Assembly (NCBI RefSeq): GCF_000252995.1
Contig: NC_015761.1
Span: 4,396,106-4,460,105 of the forward strand
DNA: 64,000 nucleotides
DNA from: Salmonella bongori NCTC 12419
GTDB lineage: Bacteria > Pseudomonadota > Gammaproteobacteria > Enterobacterales > Enterobacteriaceae
Direction: 5' to 3'
Shown: one piece after another, positions 43,467 to 52,572 of the stretch
Layout of the letters: each line of letters starts with the position of its first letter
How positions within the stretch are numbered: the stretch's first letter is position 1
Made by a program: the position numbers and the translations under genes
The notes under the pieces: model-generated
The model's input: only the letters and a program-made list of their open reading frames with translations
What the model was told of the DNA's origin: nothing
Databases searched by the model: none

Positions 43467-44696
43467 GTGTCATTTGATTATCTGAAAACCGCCATTAAGC
43501 AAAAGGGCTGTACCCTGCAACAGGTGGCGGATGCCAGTGGCATGACCAAGGGATATTTAAGCCAGCTGCTGAATGCTAAAATCAAAAGCCCCAGCGCGCA
43601 AAAGCTGGAAGCTTTGCATCGCTTTTTGGGGCTGGAATTCCCGCGTATCGAGAAAAACATCGGCGTGGTGTTTGGCAAATTTTATCCGTTGCATACCGGA
43701 CATATCTATTTGATTCAGCGCGCCTGCAGCCAGGTAGATGAGCTGCACATCATTATGGGCTATGACGACACACGCGACCGCGCTTTGTTCGAGGCCAGCG
43801 CCATGTCCCAGCAACCGACGGTGCCCGATCGCCTGCGCTGGCTGCTACAAACCTTCAAATACCAAAAAAATATTCGTATCCACGCCTTTAATGAAGAAGG
43901 AATGGAACCATACCCCCACGGCTGGGACGTCTGGAGTAACGGCATTAAAGCCTTTATGGAAGAGAAGGGGATTCAGCCGAATTGGATCTACACCTCCGAG
44001 GAAGCCGATGCGCCGCAGTATCTGGAGCATCTGGGGATAGAGACGGTACTGGTCGATCCTAAGCGTACCTTTATGAGTATCAGCGGGGCGCAAATTCGTG
44101 AAAACCCGTTCCGTTACTGGGAATATATCCCCACCGAGGTGAAGCCGTTCTTCGTGCGTACCGTCGCCATTCTGGGTGGGGAATCAAGCGGCAAGTCTAC
44201 GCTGGTCAATAAGCTCGCCAATATTTTTAATACCACCAGCGCCTGGGAATATGGCCGCGACTATGTCTTTTCACATCTGGGCGGCGATGAAATGGCGCTA
44301 CAGTATTCTGACTATGACAAAATCGCGTTAGGCCATGCACAATATATTGATTTTGCTGTTAAATATGCCAATAAGGTAGCGTTTATCGACACCGATTTTG
44401 TCACCACCCAGGCCTTTTGCAAAAAATATGAAGGGCGCGAACATCCGTTTGTCCAGGCGTTGATTGATGAATATCGCTTCGATCTGGTGATCCTGTTGGA
44501 GAATAATACGCCGTGGGTTGCTGATGGGCTACGCAGCCTCGGCAGTTCAGTGGATCGCAAAGCGTTCCAGACATTGTTAGTAGACATGCTGCGGGAAAAC
44601 CATATCGATTTCGTTCACGTTAAAGAAGCCGATTATGATGGCCGATTTTTGCGCTGCGTGGAGTTAGTGAAAGAGATGATGGGTGAGCAGGGATAA
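43467..44696 (+). CDS. nadR: NadR, trifunctional NAD regulator
   Basis: A 409-residue protein: N-terminal helix-turn-helix (about 1-55, TLQQVADASGMTKGYLSQLL) repressing NAD synthesis genes; NMN adenylyltransferase domain (about 63-225) with GKFYPLHTGH (H76, H79) and SISGAQIRENPF; ribosylnicotinamide kinase domain with Walker A GGESSGKS (237-244). Start is GTG at 43467 behind GGAGG, giving one residue fewer than E. coli NadR as I recall it. Confidence 0.96.
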   Translation: MSFDYLKTAIKQKGCTLQQVADASGMTKGYLSQLLNAKIKSPSAQKLEALHRFLGLEFPRIEKNIGVVFGKFYPLHTGHIYLIQRACSQVDELHIIMGYDDTRDRALFEASAMSQQPTVPDRLRWLLQTFKYQKNIRIHAFNEEGMEPYPHGWDVWSNGIKAFMEEKGIQPNWIYTSEEADAPQYLEHLGIETVLVDPKRTFMSISGAQIRENPFRYWEYIPTEVKPFFVRTVAILGGESSGKSTLVNKLANIFNTTSAWEYGRDYVFSHLGGDEMALQYSDYDKIALGHAQYIDFAVKYANKVAFIDTDFVTTQAFCKKYEGREHPFVQALIDEYRFDLVILLENNTPWVADGLRSLGSSVDRKAFQTLLVDMLRENHIDFVHVKEADYDGRFLRCVELVKEMMGEQG

Positions 44697-44707
44697 CCTT
44701 TTTTGCC

Positions 44708-44830
44708 TGAGGGTGGCGTAAACGCCTTATCCGGCCAGCGACATGCCCGATGGCGCTTGCGCCATCGGGCATGTGGTGAACGTAGCATATGTCCGGAGGC
44801 CCGATAAACGTGAGCGCTATCGGGCGTCTG
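44708..44830. repeat. Palindromic/REP-like intergenic region between nadR and ettA
   Basis: Contains a 34-bp near-continuous palindrome at 44741-44774: a 16-bp perfect stem ACATGCCCGATGGCGC with a TT loop. It is flanked by REP-like parts (CTTATCCGGCCAG, GGCCCGATAAACG, CTATCGGGCG). It sits between convergent genes and could end transcription from both sides, although T-runs are lacking. Confidence 0.8.
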
Positions 44831-44835
44831 AACAA

Positions 44836-46503
44836 TTACTTGGCAATACGTTTGTACTTGATACGCTTCGGCTCCAGCGCATCCGCGCCCAGCGTGCGTT
44901 TCTTGTACTCTTCGTACTCGGTAAAGTTACCCTCGAAGAATTCCACTTTACCTTCATCCTGATAATCCAGAATGTGGGTAGCGATACGGTCAAGGAACCA
45001 GCGGTCGTGCGAGATAACCATCGCGCAGCCCGGGAACTCCAGCAGGGCGTTTTCCAGCGCACGCAGGGTTTCGATATCCAGGTCGTTCGTCGGTTCGTCG
45101 AGCAGCAGGACGTTGCCGCCCACCTGCAACAGTTTGGCCAGATGCAGACGTCCACGTTCGCCGCCGGACAGTTCGCCCACGCGTTTGCCCTGGTCAACAC
45201 CTTTGAAGTTGAAGCGGCCTACGTAGGCGCGGCTCGGCATTTCGGTGTTGCCGATCTTCATGATATCCAGCCCGCCGGACACTTCTTCCCACACGGTTTT
45301 GCTGTTATCCATCGCGTCGCGGAACTGATCGACGGAGGCCAGCTTAACGGTTTCACCCAGCGTAATGGTGCCGCTATCAGGCTGTTCCTGACCGGACATC
45401 ATGCGGAACAGCGTTGATTTACCCGCGCCGTTCGGGCCAATGATCCCGACGATAGCGCCTTTCGGTACCGAGAAGCTCAGATCGTCGATCAGTACACGAT
45501 CGCCATAAGATTTACGCAGATTGCTGACTTCAATAACTTTATCGCCCAGACGCGGTCCGGGTGGGATAAACAGTTCGTTGGTTTCATTACGTTTTTGATA
45601 CTCAACGCTGTTCAGTTCCTCAAAACGGGCCAGACGCGCCTTGCCTTTCGACTGACGGCCTTTCGCGCCCTGACGAACCCACTCCAGCTCTTTCTCAATC
45701 GACTTACGACGTGCCGCTTCCTGAGAAGCTTCCTGCGCCAGACGCTGATCTTTCTGCTCCAGCCAGGAGGAGTAGTTACCTTCCCACGGGATACCTTCGC
45801 CGCGGTCAAGTTCCAGAATCCAACCGGCAACGTTATCGAGGAAGTAACGGTCGTGGGTAATTGCGACTACAGTGCCTTCAAAGTCGTGCAGGAAACGTTC
45901 CAGCCAGGCCACGGACTCCGCATCCAGGTGGTTAGTCGGTTCGTCGAGCAGCAACATATCTGGTTTTTCCAGCAGCAGGCGGCACAGCGCGACGCGGCGA
46001 CGTTCACCCCCGGAGAGGTTAGCGACGTTAGCATCCCAGTCCGGCAGACGCAGGGCATCAGCCGCGCGTTCAAGCTGTACGTTCAGGTTATGGCCGTCGT
46101 GAGCCTGAATAATCTCTTCCAGTTTGCCTTGCTCTGCCGCCAGCTTGTCGAAATCGGCATCCGGATCGGCGTACAGCGCATAGACTTCATCCAGGCGCTT
46201 GAGCGCATTAACCACTTCAGATACGGCTTCTTCAATTGACTCACGTACCGTGTGTTCAGGGTTAAGCTGAGGCTCCTGCGGCAGGTAGCCAATCTTAATG
46301 CCAGGCTGCGGGCGCGCTTCGCCTTCAATATCTTTATCGATACCCGCCATGATGCGCAGCAGAGTAGATTTACCGGCACCGTTAAGGCCCAGCACGCCAA
46401 TTTTGGCGCCAGGGAAGAAGCTCAGCGAGATGTTTTTCAGAATATGACGTTTCGGCGGAACCACTTTGCCGACACGATGCATGGTATAAACGAATTGAGC
46501 CAC
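44836..46503 (-). CDS. ettA: EttA (YjjK), ABC-F translation throttle
   Basis: A 555-residue soluble ABC-F protein with two ATPase domains. Domain 1: Walker A GLNGAGKST, signature LSGGERRR, Walker B LLLDEPTNHLD. Domain 2: Walker A GPNGAGKST, signature LSGGERGR, Walker B LLLDEPTNDLD. The linker (about 240-320) has the P-site tRNA-interacting motif region, rich in Lys/Arg/Glu. It binds the ribosomal E site and gates the first elongation step according to ATP/ADP. No membrane segment is present. Confidence 0.97.
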   Translation of the reverse strand: MAQFVYTMHRVGKVVPPKRHILKNISLSFFPGAKIGVLGLNGAGKSTLLRIMAGIDKDIEGEARPQPGIKIGYLPQEPQLNPEHTVRESIEEAVSEVVNALKRLDEVYALYADPDADFDKLAAEQGKLEEIIQAHDGHNLNVQLERAADALRLPDWDANVANLSGGERRRVALCRLLLEKPDMLLLDEPTNHLDAESVAWLERFLHDFEGTVVAITHDRYFLDNVAGWILELDRGEGIPWEGNYSSWLEQKDQRLAQEASQEAARRKSIEKELEWVRQGAKGRQSKGKARLARFEELNSVEYQKRNETNELFIPPGPRLGDKVIEVSNLRKSYGDRVLIDDLSFSVPKGAIVGIIGPNGAGKSTLFRMMSGQEQPDSGTITLGETVKLASVDQFRDAMDNSKTVWEEVSGGLDIMKIGNTEMPSRAYVGRFNFKGVDQGKRVGELSGGERGRLHLAKLLQVGGNVLLLDEPTNDLDIETLRALENALLEFPGCAMVISHDRWFLDRIATHILDYQDEGKVEFFEGNFTEYEEYKKRTLGADALEPKRIKYKRIAK

Positions 46504-46711
46504 GTTGGACTTCGCCTCTATGTTTATCGTGATGGTGAATAGATTTCAAAGGCGAAGTGTAGCCTTTTTCCCTGCCTAAGCCCAGCCAGCAGATCGCACT
46601 CGCAATAAAAGTAAAAAAGTGTCCGTAACGTGGCGCAAATGCCCATGACTGGTTAGCATAAATTCATTACGCGGCATGACGCTGCATTGGATAACAATTG
46701 AGGAAGAGCTT

Positions 46712-48649
46712 GTGGATAGAGTCAAACCATTTGCCTGGCGTCTTATCGCCGCCAGCGTATGTCTGCTGACTTTTTGTCACCTGGCGAGGGCCGACTCACT
46801 GGAAGAGCAGCGTAATCGTTATGCGCAGATTAAGCAGGCCTGGGACAACCGTCAGATGGATGTGGTAGAGCAGATGATGCCGGGTCTAAAAGATTATCCG
46901 CTCTACCCGTATCTGGAATACCGTCAGATCACCGACGATCTCATGAACCAACCGGCGATTACGGTCACGCAGTTTGTTCGTGCCAACCCCACGCTTCCCC
47001 CTGCCCGTACGCTGCAATCACGGTTCGTTAACGAGCTGGCGCGTCGCGAAGACTGGCGTGGCTTGCTGGCATTTAGCCCGGAGAAGCCCGGCACTACAGA
47101 AGCGCAATGTAATTATTACTACGCGAAATGGAGCACCGGACAAACGGAAGAGGCCTGGCAGGGCGCGAAAGCCCTTTGGCTGACCGGCAAAAGCCAGCCA
47201 AATGCCTGCGACAAACTGTTCAGCGTTTGGCGGGCCTCGGGTAAGCAAGACCCGCTGGCGTACCTGGAGCGTATTCGGCTGGCGATGAAAGCCGGGAATA
47301 CCGGCCTGGTCACGGTACTGGCCGGCCAGATGCCAGCGCAATATCAAACAATTGCGTCAGCGATCATTACCCTGGCCAACGATCCTGATAGCGTGCTGAC
47401 CTTCGCCCGCACTACCGGCGCGACCGACTTTACCCGTCAGATGGCGGCGGTGGCCTTTGCCAGCGTCGCACGCCAGGATGCGGAAAACGCACGTCTGATG
47501 ATCCCTTCTCTGGCGCTGGCCCAGCAGCTAAACGATGATCAAATCCAGGAATTGCGCGATATCGTCGCATGGCGCTTAATGGGCAACGATGTCACCGATG
47601 AGCAGGCAAAGTGGCGCGATGATGCGATTATGCGTTCGCAATCAACGTCGCTTATTGAGCGGCGCGTGCGTATGGCGCTGGGAACGGGCGATCGTCGCGG
47701 GCTCAATACGTGGCTTGCCCGACTGCCAATGGAAGCGAAAGAAAAAGACGAATGGCGCTACTGGCAGGCGGATTTACTGCTGGAGCGGGGTCGTGACGCC
47801 GAAGCGAAAGAGATCCTCCATGCCCTGATGCAAAAGCGCGGTTTTTACCCGATGGTCGCAGCGCAGCGTTTAGGTGAAGTGTACACCCTTAAAATCGATA
47901 AAGCGCCCGCTAACATTGATAGCGCATTGACGCAGGGACCGGAAATGGCGCGTGTACGTGAGCTGATGTACTGGAACCTGGATAACACGGCGCGCAGCGA
48001 ATGGGCGAATCTGGTGAAAAGCCGTACCCCATCCGAACAGGCGCAACTGGCGCGCTACGCGTTTAATCAGCATTGGTGGGATCTGAGCGTACAAGCGACG
48101 ATCGCCGGAAAATTGTGGGATCATCTGGAGGAGCGTTTCCCGCTGGCATATAACGATCTCTTTAAACGCTATACCCGTGATAAGGATATTCCACAAAGCT
48201 ATGCCATGGCGATTGCCCGCCAGGAAAGTGCCTGGAATCCCAAAGTAAAATCGCCCGTGGGCGCCAGCGGTTTAATGCAGATTATGCCGGGGACCGCCAC
48301 CCATACGGTGAAGATGTTTTCGATTCCTGGCTATCGCAGCCCGGGCCAGTTACTGGAGCCGGAGACCAACATCAATATCGGTACCCATTATTTGCAGTAT
48401 GTCTACCAGCAGTTTGGCGATAACCGCATTTTCGCCTCTGCGGCATATAACGCCGGGCCGGGACGGGTTCGTACCTGGCTTGGCAATAGCGCGGGACGTA
48501 TCGATGCCGTAGCGTTTGTCGAAAGCATCCCCTTCTCGGAAACGCGTGGCTACGTAAAAAACGTGTTGGCCTATGATGCTTACTATCGTCACTTTATGGG
48601 GAAGAAAGAGACCTTAATGAGCGACTCTGAGTGGCAGCGGCGGTATTAA
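46712..48649 (+). CDS. slt: Slt, soluble lytic murein transglycosylase
   Basis: A 645-residue periplasmic enzyme cleaving peptidoglycan to 1,6-anhydro products. I use GTG 46712 (VDRVKPFAWRLIAASVCLLT), which gives a signal peptide ending HLARA and the E. coli length; GAGG lies upstream. A long alpha-superhelical U domain and L linker precede the lysozyme-like C domain, with AIARQESAWNPKVKSPVGAS (catalytic Glu in RQES), GLMQIMPGTA and AAYNAGPGRVRTW. trpR begins 57 bp downstream. Confidence 0.96.
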   Translation: MDRVKPFAWRLIAASVCLLTFCHLARADSLEEQRNRYAQIKQAWDNRQMDVVEQMMPGLKDYPLYPYLEYRQITDDLMNQPAITVTQFVRANPTLPPARTLQSRFVNELARREDWRGLLAFSPEKPGTTEAQCNYYYAKWSTGQTEEAWQGAKALWLTGKSQPNACDKLFSVWRASGKQDPLAYLERIRLAMKAGNTGLVTVLAGQMPAQYQTIASAIITLANDPDSVLTFARTTGATDFTRQMAAVAFASVARQDAENARLMIPSLALAQQLNDDQIQELRDIVAWRLMGNDVTDEQAKWRDDAIMRSQSTSLIERRVRMALGTGDRRGLNTWLARLPMEAKEKDEWRYWQADLLLERGRDAEAKEILHALMQKRGFYPMVAAQRLGEVYTLKIDKAPANIDSALTQGPEMARVRELMYWNLDNTARSEWANLVKSRTPSEQAQLARYAFNQHWWDLSVQATIAGKLWDHLEERFPLAYNDLFKRYTRDKDIPQSYAMAIARQESAWNPKVKSPVGASGLMQIMPGTATHTVKMFSIPGYRSPGQLLEPETNINIGTHYLQYVYQQFGDNRIFASAAYNAGPGRVRTWLGNSAGRIDAVAFVESIPFSETRGYVKNVLAYDAYYRHFMGKKETLMSDSEWQRRY

Positions 48650-48673
48650 TGCGAACGGATTATGTTATCATTT

Positions 48674-48691
48674 GTACTCGTGTAACAGTAC
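48674..48691 (+). promoter_or_regulatory. trp operator of trpR
   Basis: GTACTCGTGTAACAGTAC, an imperfect palindrome with GTACT and AGTAC half-sites, 15 bp before the trpR ATG. It is placed as the autoregulatory TrpR operator in E. coli. Confidence 0.85.
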
Positions 48692-48706
48692 AAACGGCGG
48701 TATAAC

Positions 48707-49033
48707 ATGACTCAGCATTCCCCTTATTCATCGGCCATCGCCGAACAACGTAATCAGGAGTGGCTTCGTTTTGTGGAGTTACTCCGCCAGGCGTATACAG
48801 AGGAACTACATCTGCCTTTACTACAACTGATGCTCACGCCGGACGAGCGTGAAGCGCTGGGAACGCGCGTGCGCATCATTGAGGAATTGCTGCGTGGCGA
48901 AATGAGCCAGCGCGAATTGAAAACCGAGCTGGGGGCGGGCATCGCTACCATCACTCGGGGGTCAAACAGCCTGAAATCCGCGCCGGTTGAACTGCGTCAT
49001 TGGCTTGAGAATGTACTGCTGAAAAACGCCTGA
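48707..49033 (+). CDS. trpR: TrpR, tryptophan-responsive repressor
   Basis: A 108-residue all-helical dimeric repressor. The helix-turn-helix is QRELKTELGAGIATITRGSN (about 68-87). The Trp-binding Arg lies in the GTRVRIIEELLRGEMS block. It represses trp, aroH, mtr and itself when tryptophan is plentiful. The operator just upstream supports autoregulation. Confidence 0.97.
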   Translation: MTQHSPYSSAIAEQRNQEWLRFVELLRQAYTEELHLPLLQLMLTPDEREALGTRVRIIEELLRGEMSQRELKTELGAGIATITRGSNSLKSAPVELRHWLENVLLKNA

Positions 49034-49092
49034 TGGCGCTGCGCTTAATCAGGCCTACAAAAGATAACGTTGACCGTAGGCCGAATACCCGC
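49030..49092. repeat. REP-like repeat between trpR and yjjX
   Basis: GCCTGATGGCGCTGCGCTTAATC with AGGCCTAC, then GTAGGCCGAATACC. It begins at the trpR stop codon and runs to near the yjjX stop on the other strand. Confidence 0.75.
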
Positions 49093-49108
49093 CGGCAATA
49101 ACACAGCC

Positions 49109-49624
49109 TTAACGGTATATCGCGTTATGAAACGGGCTGAGCGCGAGGAGTACCGCCTGATGGTAGACGCTGGCGCGCGTCAGTTTCCCGGCGGTGAACA
49201 CGCCAATCGCTCCTTCTTTACGCCCAATCTCGTCAATACCGGTATAGCGGGACATCACCGGGCCCAGAGCATTGCCAGCGCGTACCTTTTCAAGAATAAC
49301 CGCTGGCAGGGGTAGCGTGGCAGAACGTGCCTCGCCCCGCTGCCCGGCACTGTCGATCACCACCCAACTGAAGGTGCTGTCATCATCAATACCCGCTTCG
49401 ATAGCGACCCAAAAGTCTGCTTCCGGGCACAGCAAACGCGCGTTCGCGACGCGATTTCGTGCGCCAGCCCGCGTTTCCTCGCTTCCGAAGGGCTGCTCCG
49501 GTACGCCGCTCTCGACGGCGACGGGTTCAATATGGCACGATCCTTCGCCAAAAATCTCTTCAAATGCCTGTAGAATTGCCTGAATTTTGGCAGGATTGGT
49601 GGTTGCAGAGATAACCTGGTGCAT
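49109..49624 (-). CDS. yjjX: YjjX, non-canonical purine NTP phosphatase (ITPase/XTPase)
   Basis: A 171-residue enzyme. The N terminus TTNPAKIQAILQAFEEIFG carries the substrate Asn/Lys, followed by PEQPFGSEETRAGARNRVAN and the acidic metal region FWVAIEAGID. The E. coli protein hydrolyses ITP and XTP and guards against oxidative damage to the nucleotide pool. It is divergent from gpmB with 47 bp between. Confidence 0.94.
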   Translation of the reverse strand: MHQVISATTNPAKIQAILQAFEEIFGEGSCHIEPVAVESGVPEQPFGSEETRAGARNRVANARLLCPEADFWVAIEAGIDDDSTFSWVVIDSAGQRGEARSATLPLPAVILEKVRAGNALGPVMSRYTGIDEIGRKEGAIGVFTAGKLTRASVYHQAVLLALSPFHNAIYR

Positions 49625-49671
49625 AATTAAGCTCAGTTTTAAAATTTATCGCAGTATAACGGAAAAAAGAC

Positions 49672-50319
49672 ATGTTACAGGTATACCTTGTTCGCCACGG
49701 TGAAACGCAGTGGAACGCCGAGCGACGTATTCAGGGCCAATCGGACAGCCCACTGACTGCAAAAGGCGAGCAGCAGGCCATGCAGGTAGGAGAACGCGCC
49801 CGTAGCCTCGGCATCACGCATATCATTAGTAGCGACTTAGGCCGCACAAGGCGCACGGCGGAGATCATCGCCCAGGCGTGCGGCTGTGATATCACCTTCG
49901 ATTCCCGCCTGCGCGAGCTGGATATGGGCGTGCTGGAAAAGCGTCATATCGATTCACTGACGGCAGAAGAAGAGGGCTGGCGTCGGCAGTTAGTCAATGG
50001 TACGCGGGATGGCCGCATTCCCGGCGGGGAATCGATGCAGGAGTTAAGCGATCGCGTTCATGCCGCGCTGGCGTCCTGCCTTGAATTGCCGCAGGGCAGC
50101 CGCCCCTTGTTAGTCAGCCATGGCATCGCGTTAGGCTGTCTGGTCAGTACGATTCTGGGCCTGCCTGCCTGGGCGGAACGTCGGTTACGTTTGCGCAATT
50201 GCTCTATTTCCCGCGTCGATTATCAGGAAAGTCAGTGGCTGGCGTCTGGGTGGGTAGTGGAAACGGCAGGGGACATCTCACATCTGGACGCCCCTGCGTT
50301 GGATGAACTACAGCGTTAA
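49672..50319 (+). CDS. gpmB: GpmB (YtjC), histidine-phosphatase-family protein
   Basis: A 215-residue member of the phosphoglycerate mutase/histidine phosphatase family. The catalytic VRHGETQWN (H9), second conserved Glu in LRELDMGVLE, and second His in LVSHGIALG are all present. Annotated as phosphoglycerate mutase 2, but the family's real substrates vary. It converges with rob; the two stop codons overlap by 4 bp, leaving no room for a terminator. Confidence 0.94.
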   Translation: MLQVYLVRHGETQWNAERRIQGQSDSPLTAKGEQQAMQVGERARSLGITHIISSDLGRTRRTAEIIAQACGCDITFDSRLRELDMGVLEKRHIDSLTAEEEGWRRQLVNGTRDGRIPGGESMQELSDRVHAALASCLELPQGSRPLLVSHGIALGCLVSTILGLPAWAERRLRLRNCSISRVDYQESQWLASGWVVETAGDISHLDAPALDELQR

Positions 50320-51185
50320 CGGCGAATTGGGATTAGAAATTCGCAGCGTAGGTTGATAGGGCGATCGCCGGTTTTGGCATCTTCTGCCGGATAGTATCGC
50401 TCTATATCCTGTCCTTTACGGCGCGTCAGATTCAGCATTGGCATACAGGTGCCGTAAACGGTCAGGATAAAATCCTGTACGCCGGTTCCTAACCCTTCAT
50501 ACGTGAACATGACGTATTCACCGCCCTGCAATAGCACGGGGTGCGCCGACTGGACATAACCATCGGCCTGCTCTTGCGGCAGCGCTGTGGTATAGAATAC
50601 TTCCTGCTCATCGTCTTTCTCGAGGCTGGGGCGCGTTTCATTGAGCCCATAAAGCACCGGTGGAATGGTTGGCGAATGCCCGAGGAAATCATGCCAGAAT
50701 TGCACGCGCATTTCGTGGCGGAAGTCGGAAATCTGTTCCAGCGAGCAGGAATAGCTCTGCGTGACGCCAAGCAGCGGCGTATCTTCCAGCGTCACGAACT
50801 GGTGCTCCGGCACAGTAAATTCTCCCAGACGTAATGGAGGGCGAATGCCAAAGGCGCTCCATTCCGGGGAGCGACGATACAGCGCCGGCGTTTGGGAAAA
50901 CTGTTTTTTAAAGGCGCGGGTAAAGGTTTGCTGAGAGTCGAAGCGGTACTGGAGAGCGATATCCAGAATCGGGCGCGCAGTCAAACGCAGCGCCACCGCT
51001 GATTTCGATAAACGACGGGCGCGGATATAAGCGCCAATAGCGTGGCCCGTCACGTCCTTAAACATTCTCTGCAGATGCCACTTGGAATAGCCCGCTTTTG
51101 CCGCCACATTGTCTAGCGACAGCGGCTGATCCAGATGACCTTCCAGCCAGATTAACAGGTCGCGAATAATGCCAGCCTGATCCAT
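50316..51185 (-). CDS. rob: Rob, right-origin-binding AraC-family activator
   Basis: A 289-residue MarA/SoxS/Rob regulator. The N-terminal double helix-turn-helix (about 8-108) includes SLDNVAAKAGYSKWHLQRMF and ILDIALQYRFDSQQTFTRAFKKQF. The C-terminal GyrI-like effector domain (about 120-289) senses bile salts and fatty acids. The ATG at 51185 (MDQAGIIRDLLIWLEG) matches E. coli; eight more in-frame codons lie upstream. It activates marRAB-type efflux and stress genes. Confidence 0.96.
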   Translation of the reverse strand: MDQAGIIRDLLIWLEGHLDQPLSLDNVAAKAGYSKWHLQRMFKDVTGHAIGAYIRARRLSKSAVALRLTARPILDIALQYRFDSQQTFTRAFKKQFSQTPALYRRSPEWSAFGIRPPLRLGEFTVPEHQFVTLEDTPLLGVTQSYSCSLEQISDFRHEMRVQFWHDFLGHSPTIPPVLYGLNETRPSLEKDDEQEVFYTTALPQEQADGYVQSAHPVLLQGGEYVMFTYEGLGTGVQDFILTVYGTCMPMLNLTRRKGQDIERYYPAEDAKTGDRPINLRCEFLIPIRR

Positions 51186-51396
51186 AAAATATCCCCATCC
51201 TTTCAACAACGAGCACCCGATATCAGGTTAGAGGATAATAGCATTTTTTGTTCTTTTAGCATTCAGTGTTTTTTTTGAGCTTTAATGCTTTTTTTGGACA
51301 ACTTTATACGTAATTATTCTAATCCTGTGATCTGTAACCCTTTTATTTTAGAATGTCTAATAATTGCGCAACGTAACTTTTAAGAATGGTAACAAT

Positions 51397-51870
51397 ATGA
51401 AATACAAGAGCTTAGTACTTTTCTCAATTTTGTGGGTGCTGGGGCAGAATGCCCGGGCGGAACAAATTGGTTCCGTCGATACGGTATTTAAAATGTTTGG
51501 CCCCGACCATAAAATTGTGGTGGAAGCTTTTGACGATCCTGATGTCAAAAACGTGACATGTTATGTTAGCCGGGCTAAAACGGGCGGCATAAAAGGGGGG
51601 CTAGGGCTGGCGGAAGACACGTCTGACGCGGCCATCTCGTGCCAGCAGGTCGGGCCAATTGAGCTGAGCGATAAAATTAAGAACGGTAAGGCGCAGGGGG
51701 AGGTCGTTTTTAAAAAACGTACCTCCTTAATATTTAAGTCACTACAGGTCGTGCGTTTCTATGATGAGAAACGCAATACGCTGGCCTATCTCGCCTACTC
51801 TGACAAAGTGGTCGAGGGGTCGCCGAAAAACGCCATTAGCGCAGTGCCTGTCATGCCGTGGCGACAATAA
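51397..51870 (+). CDS. creA: CreA, exported protein of the cre operon
   Basis: A 157-residue periplasmic protein of unknown role. The signal peptide MKYKSLVLFSILWVLGQNAR ends ARA|EQ. The mature part has DDPDVKNVTCYVSRAKTGG, with two Cys (CYVS, SCQQ) likely joined. Start at 51397 gives the E. coli length. It is followed by creB 12 bp downstream, which suggests an operon. Confidence 0.94.
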   Translation: MKYKSLVLFSILWVLGQNARAEQIGSVDTVFKMFGPDHKIVVEAFDDPDVKNVTCYVSRAKTGGIKGGLGLAEDTSDAAISCQQVGPIELSDKIKNGKAQGEVVFKKRTSLIFKSLQVVRFYDEKRNTLAYLAYSDKVVEGSPKNAISAVPVMPWRQ

Positions 51871-51882
51871 CAGGGAAAGAGT

Positions 51883-52572
51883 ATGCCGCAACCGCTGGTC
51901 TGGTTAGTCGAGGATGAACAGGAAATTGCTGATACGCTCATCTACACCCTACAACGGGAAGGATTTACTGTTGAGGTGTTTGCCCGGGGGCTACCGGTGC
52001 TGGAGAAAGCGTGTCAGCACCGGCCAGATGCTGTGATCCTTGATGTAGGGCTCCCGGATATCAGCGGCTTTGAGTTGTGTCGGCAGTTGCTTGAGCGCCA
52101 TCCTGCGCTGCCGATCCTTTTCCTGACTGCCCGTAGCGATGAAGTGGACCGGCTGCTGGGGCTGGAGATTGGCGCAGATGATTACGTCGCCAAGCCGTTC
52201 TCGCCACGCGAAGTGAGCGCCCGTGTGCGCACGCTGCTGCGTCGGGTGAAGAAGTTTTCTACGCCGCCGTCGGTGGTGCGCATCGGGCATTTTGAACTGA
52301 ATGAACTGGCGGCGCAGATCGCCTGGTTTGATACGCCGCTGTCGCTGACCCGTTACGAGTTTTTGCTCCTCAAAACGTTGTTGATGTCGCCGGAGCGCGT
52401 GTATTCGCGTCAGCAACTGATGGATATTGTCTGGTGCGATGCGCAGGATACCTTCGACCGGACGGTGGATACGCACATCAAAACGCTGCGCGCCAAGCTA
52501 CGCGCAATTAATCCGGACTGTTCGCCAATTAATACGCATCGTGGAATGGGATATAGCCTGAGGAGTGTCTGA
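51883..52572 (+). CDS. creB: CreB, response regulator
   Basis: A 229-residue OmpR-type regulator. The receiver domain has acidic pocket E10-D11-E12, phosphoacceptor D54 in VILDVGLPDISG, and Lys in DYVAKPFSPRE. The C-terminal winged helix (about 130-229) includes LTRYEFLLLKTLLMSPERVY and THRGMGYSLR. It responds to growth in minimal medium and fermentation. The stop overlaps the creC start (TGATG). Confidence 0.96.
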   Translation: MPQPLVWLVEDEQEIADTLIYTLQREGFTVEVFARGLPVLEKACQHRPDAVILDVGLPDISGFELCRQLLERHPALPILFLTARSDEVDRLLGLEIGADDYVAKPFSPREVSARVRTLLRRVKKFSTPPSVVRIGHFELNELAAQIAWFDTPLSLTRYEFLLLKTLLMSPERVYSRQQLMDIVWCDAQDTFDRTVDTHIKTLRAKLRAINPDCSPINTHRGMGYSLRSV

